From assembly GCF_008704655.1 (NCBI RefSeq), contig NZ_CP023688.1, positions 7,570,501 to 7,634,500 of the forward strand: a stretch of 64,000 nucleotides of DNA, written 5' to 3'. This DNA is from Streptomyces rimosus. Lineage in GTDB: Bacteria; Actinomycetota; Actinomycetes; Streptomycetales; Streptomycetaceae. Position 1 is the first letter of the stretch. Each line of letters starts with the position of its first letter. The notes beneath the pieces were generated by a model, which saw only the letters and a program-made list of their open reading frames with translations, was not told the origin of the DNA and made no database searches. Positions 61,078-64,000 of this stretch are shown piece by piece. Made by a program: the position numbers and the translations under genes.

Positions 61078-62445
61078 GTGGCAGACCGCACGCCCCCGCT
61101 CTCCGTCGAGGAGCTGAGACGGCTCGTCGACGCCGGGGAGATCGACACTGTCGTCCTGGCCTTCACCGACATGCAGGGCAGGCTCACCGGCAAGCGGTTC
61201 GCCGCCCGTCACTTCCTCGACGAGGTGCTGGAGCACGGCACCGAGGGCTGCAACTACCTCCTCGCCGTGGACGTGGACGTCAACACCGTCCAGGGCTACG
61301 CGATGTCCTCCTGGGAGCACGGCTACGGCGACTTCGCCATGCACGGCGACGCGGCCACCCTGCGCCGCACCCCGTGGAACCCCGGCACCGCCCTGCTCAC
61401 CGCCGACCTCGCCTGGCACGACGGCTCGCCGGTCGCCGCCTCCCCGCGGCAGATCCTGCGCAGCCAGCTCGACCGGCTCGCCGAGCGCGGCTGGAGCGCG
61501 TACGCGGGCACGGAGCTGGAGTTCATCGTCTTCCGCGACACCTACGAGGACGCCTGGAACCGCGGCTACCGGGACCTGACCCCGGCCAACCAGTACAACA
61601 CCGACTACTCCGTCCTCGGCACCGGCCGCGTCGAGCCGCTGCTGCGCCGCATCCGCAACGAGATGGGCGCCGCCGGGATGACCGTGGAGTCCGCCAAGGG
61701 CGAGTGCAACCTCGGCCAGCACGAGATCGCCTTCCGCTACGACGAGGCGCTGACCACCTGCGACCAGCACTCCGTCTACAAGACCGGCGCCAAGGAGATC
61801 GCCGCCCAGGAGGGCATGGCGCTGACCTTCATGGCCAAGTACAACGAGCGCGAGGGCAACTCCTGCCACATCCACCTCTCGCTGCGCGACGAGGCCGGGC
61901 AGCCGGTCCTCGCGGACGGCTCGGGGCCGTACGGCATGTCGCGGGTCATGCGGCACTTCCTGGCCGGACAGCTCGCCGCGCTGCGCGACTTCACGCTCTT
62001 CTACGCCCCCAACATCAACTCCTACAAGCGCTTCCGGCCCGGCTCCTTCGCCCCCACCGCCGTCGCCTGGGGCCCGGACAACCGCACCTGCGCGCTGCGC
62101 GTCATCGGCCACGGCCCCGGCCACCGCCTGGAGAACCGGCTGCCCGGCGGCGACGTGAATCCGTACCTCGCGGTGGCCGCCATGGTCGCGGCGGGCCTGT
62201 ACGGCATAGAGCACGAGCTGGAACTCCCCGAGGCGTGTACCGGCAACGCCTACACCGGCGACGCCGAGCACGTGCCCACCACGCTGCGCGAGGCCGCCGC
62301 GCTCTGGGAGGCCAGCCCGATCGCCCGCGAGGCATTCGGCGACGCGGTCGTCGAGCACTACCTCCACATGGCCCGCGTCGAACAGGACGCGTACGACGCC
62401 GCCGTCACGGACTGGGAGCGCTTCCGCTCCTTCGAGCGCATGTAA
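61078..62445 (+). CDS. glnA4: Glutamine synthetase-like gamma-glutamylethanolamide synthetase (GlnA4 type)
   Basis: This 455-aa GS-family enzyme has an N-terminal beta-grasp domain (VVLAFTDMQGRLTGKRF) and catalytic ligands in GTELEFIVF, ESAKGECNLGQHEIAF, NSCHIHLSL, RFRPGSFAPTAVAWGPDNRTCALRV and ENRLPGGDVNPYLA. S. coelicolor GlnA4 joins glutamate to ethanolamine rather than ammonia. This protein has the same neighbours (permease, GntR, aldehyde dehydrogenase, SDR, PuuD-like hydrolase), so the same role is likely. The GTG at 61078 has AGGAGG 7 nt upstream. It heads the plus-strand operon. Confidence 0.88.
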   Translation: MADRTPPLSVEELRRLVDAGEIDTVVLAFTDMQGRLTGKRFAARHFLDEVLEHGTEGCNYLLAVDVDVNTVQGYAMSSWEHGYGDFAMHGDAATLRRTPWNPGTALLTADLAWHDGSPVAASPRQILRSQLDRLAERGWSAYAGTELEFIVFRDTYEDAWNRGYRDLTPANQYNTDYSVLGTGRVEPLLRRIRNEMGAAGMTVESAKGECNLGQHEIAFRYDEALTTCDQHSVYKTGAKEIAAQEGMALTFMAKYNEREGNSCHIHLSLRDEAGQPVLADGSGPYGMSRVMRHFLAGQLAALRDFTLFYAPNINSYKRFRPGSFAPTAVAWGPDNRTCALRVIGHGPGHRLENRLPGGDVNPYLAVAAMVAAGLYGIEHELELPEACTGNAYTGDAEHVPTTLREAAALWEASPIAREAFGDAVVEHYLHMARVEQDAYDAAVTDWERFRSFERM

Positions 62446-62458
62446 GGAAGACCGCCAC

Positions 62459-63826
62459 GTGTTGCAAGAGCTGCGCATCATCAACCCGGCGACCGAGGAG
62501 CAGGTAGCCGTCGTCCCCGTCACCACCCCCGCCGAGGTGGACGAGGCGGTCCGGCGGGCCGCTGCCGCACAGCAGAAGTGGGCCGCGCTGCCGCCCGGCG
62601 ACCGTGCCCGCCTGCTGCGGCGGTTCGCCGAGGTCGTACGGGACAACGTCCCCGCGCTCGCCCGGCTCGAACTGACGGAGGCCGGGCACCCCCTGGGCAA
62701 CGCCGAGTGGGAGGCGAACAACGTCGTCGACCTGCTGCACTACGCCGCCGGGGGAGTGGAGCGGCTGACCGGCCGGCAGATCCCCGTCGCCGGCGGGCTC
62801 GACATCACCGTCCAGGAACCGCTGGGCGTCGTCGCCGTCATCGCGCCGTGGAACTTCCCGATGCCGATCGCCGCCTGGGGCACCGCCCCGGCCCTGGCGG
62901 CCGGGAACGCCGTCCTCCTCAAGCCCGCCGAGACCACCCCGCTCACCGCGCTCCGGCTCGCCGAGTACGCGCTGGAAGCGGGCCTGCCCGAGAACCTGTT
63001 CCAGGTGCTGCCGGGCGAAGGCGCCGTCACCGGCAACGCCCTGGTCGAACACCCCGGCGTCGCCAAGGTCGTCTTCACCGGCTCCACCGCCACCGGCCGG
63101 CACATCGCCGCCCGGTGCGCCGCACAGACCAAACGGCTCACCCTCGAACTCGGCGGCAAGAGCCCCAACATCGTCTTCGCCGACGCCGACATCGAGCGGG
63201 CCGCGGCCGCGGCCCCCGGCTCCTTCCTCGACAACACCGGCCAGGACTGCTGCGCCCGCAGCCGCATCCTCGTCCAGCGCTCGGTCCACGACCGCTTCAT
63301 GGAGCTGCTGGAGCCCGCCGTGCGGTCCTTCGTCGCGGGCGACCCGGCCGACCCCGCCACGCAGATGGGCCCGCTGATCTCCGCCGCCCAGCGCGAGCGC
63401 GTACGGTCCTACGTCCCCGAGGACGCGCCCGCCGCCATCCGCGGCGAGGCCCCCAAGGGCAAGGGCTTCTGGTACCCGGCCACCGTCCTGGAGGGCCGCC
63501 CGGACGACCGTACCGCCGTCGAGGAGATCTTCGGACCGGTCGCCGTCGTGATCCCCTTCGACGACGAGGCCGACGCGATCCGCCTCGCCAACGCCACCGA
63601 CTACGGCCTGTCCGGCTCCATCTGGACCCGCGACGTGGGCCGCGCCCTGCGCGTGTCGGGCGCGGTCGCCGCCGGGAACCTCTCCGTCAACTCCCACAGC
63701 AGCGTCCGCTACTGGACCCCGTTCGGCGGCTACAAGCAGTCCGGCCTCGGCCGCGAACTGGGCCCGGACGCGCTCGCCGCCTTCACCGAGACCAAGAACA
63801 TCTTCATCAGCACCGAGGAGAGCTAA
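62459..63826 (+). CDS. Aldehyde dehydrogenase
   Basis: This 455-aa NAD(P)-dependent enzyme has APWNFPMPIAAWGTAPALAAGNAVLLKPAE (cofactor site), catalytic Glu in LELGGKSPNIVFADAD, and catalytic Cys in NTGQDCCARSRIL. It ends GGYKQSGLGRELG. In the proposed pathway it oxidises the gamma-glutamyl aldehyde formed from gamma-glutamylethanolamide. It starts at GTG 62459 with AAGGAAG 9 nt upstream, 13 bp after glnA4, and is contiguous with the following SDR, whose GTG directly follows the TAA. Confidence 0.92.
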   Translation: MLQELRIINPATEEQVAVVPVTTPAEVDEAVRRAAAAQQKWAALPPGDRARLLRRFAEVVRDNVPALARLELTEAGHPLGNAEWEANNVVDLLHYAAGGVERLTGRQIPVAGGLDITVQEPLGVVAVIAPWNFPMPIAAWGTAPALAAGNAVLLKPAETTPLTALRLAEYALEAGLPENLFQVLPGEGAVTGNALVEHPGVAKVVFTGSTATGRHIAARCAAQTKRLTLELGGKSPNIVFADADIERAAAAAPGSFLDNTGQDCCARSRILVQRSVHDRFMELLEPAVRSFVAGDPADPATQMGPLISAAQRERVRSYVPEDAPAAIRGEAPKGKGFWYPATVLEGRPDDRTAVEEIFGPVAVVIPFDDEADAIRLANATDYGLSGSIWTRDVGRALRVSGAVAAGNLSVNSHSSVRYWTPFGGYKQSGLGRELGPDALAAFTETKNIFISTEES

Positions 63827-64000
63827 GTGACCGACCAGACCCCCGTGTGCCGTCGCCTCGTCGGCCGCACCGCCGTCATCACCGGCGCCGGCAGCGGCAT
63901 CGGCCTGGCCACCGCCCGCCGCCTGGCCTCCGAGGGCGCCAACGTCGTGTGCGCCGACATCGACGAGAAGGCGGGCAAGGCCGCCGCCGAAGACGTCGGC
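63827..64000 (+). CDS. SDR-family oxidoreductase (N-terminal part)
   Basis: Only the first 58 codons are in the window. They hold the SDR nucleotide motif VITGAGSGIGLATARRLASEGANVV split as TGxxxGIG, and the Asp after beta-2 (CADID), which favours NAD(H). The GTG at 63827 immediately follows the aldehyde dehydrogenase stop and has GAGGAG 7 nt upstream. It probably oxidises the hydroxyl of gamma-glutamylethanolamide before the aldehyde dehydrogenase acts. It is a different gene from the SDR at the left end of the window. Confidence 0.9.
   Translation, partial: MTDQTPVCRRLVGRTAVITGAGSGIGLATARRLASEGANVVCADIDEKAGKAAAEDVG

Overview
The window is a GC-rich actinobacterial chromosome segment, almost certainly from Streptomyces. 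The evidence is the codon bias, frequent GTG/TTG starts, many leaderless-type promoters, the gylR-glycerol operon, the complete Pup-proteasome locus, a DmdR-type iron box and a GlnA4-type glutamine synthetase cluster. From memory, the gene order matches the Streptomyces coelicolor core chromosome around metH/gyl, the proteasome genes, tat and glnA4. I see no prophage, insertion sequence, rRNA, tRNA or CRISPR array.

Layout: (1) 1-5.6 kb: the end of a short-chain dehydrogenase, a GntR regulator, and methylthioadenosine (methionine) salvage genes on the minus strand. These are mtnD, an mtnC-mtnB fusion broken by one frameshift, a nucleoside phosphorylase and an MTA/SAH-type deaminase. (2) 5.8-12.4 kb: a GMC oxidoreductase, then the glycerol regulon gylR-glpF-glpK-glpD on the minus strand, with matching operator-like sequences before gylR and glpF. 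(3) 12.5-20.8 kb: cobalamin-dependent methionine synthase metH with a possible structured leader, a HAD phosphatase, and two tandem peptide-binding lipoproteins without permeases. (4) 20.8-26.7 kb: a response regulator, a RecB-family nuclease with a DNA-damage-type promoter, a site-2 protease, tRNA m1A58 methyltransferase trmI, a secreted protein and a ferredoxin. (5) 26.9-40.9 kb: the Pup-proteasome block arc, dop, pup, (endonuclease VII remnant), prcB, prcA, a divergent LacI/MFS pair, pafA, two FKBP prolyl isomerases, pafB and pafC. (6) 41.0-45.8 kb: a small membrane protein, tatA, tatC and a Ski2-like helicase. (7) 45.9-57.9 kb: a methyltransferase/MocR pair, an iron-regulated siderophore-interacting protein, a 5'-3' exonuclease, a glycine-betaine type ABC system with a permease fused to two binding domains, a cobalamin-receptor-like protein with a disrupted 5' end, and a TDT transporter/LysR pair. 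(8) 57.9-64.0 kb: an ethanolamine utilisation cluster: PuuD-like amidohydrolase, ethanolamine-type permease, GntR regulator, GlnA4-like gamma-glutamylethanolamide synthetase, aldehyde dehydrogenase and the start of an SDR.

How the parts connect: Pup ends in Gln, so Dop must deamidate it, PafA ligates it, and Arc feeds targets to PrcBA. PafB/PafC are WYL regulators which, in mycobacteria, activate DNA-damage promoters of the form TTGTCRGTG, 8 nt, TAnnnT. Sites of this form, with exact 8-nt spacing, lie before the RecB-family nuclease and the helicase, and a weaker one lies before pup. This suggests a local PafBC circuit linking the proteasome locus to DNA repair. Other features worth a second look are a 45-50 bp hairpin repeat present three times in intergenic DNA, a reversed-order MtnC-MtnB fusion, a C7 tract that puts a leaderless gene out of frame, and a decayed endonuclease VII gene between pup and prcB.
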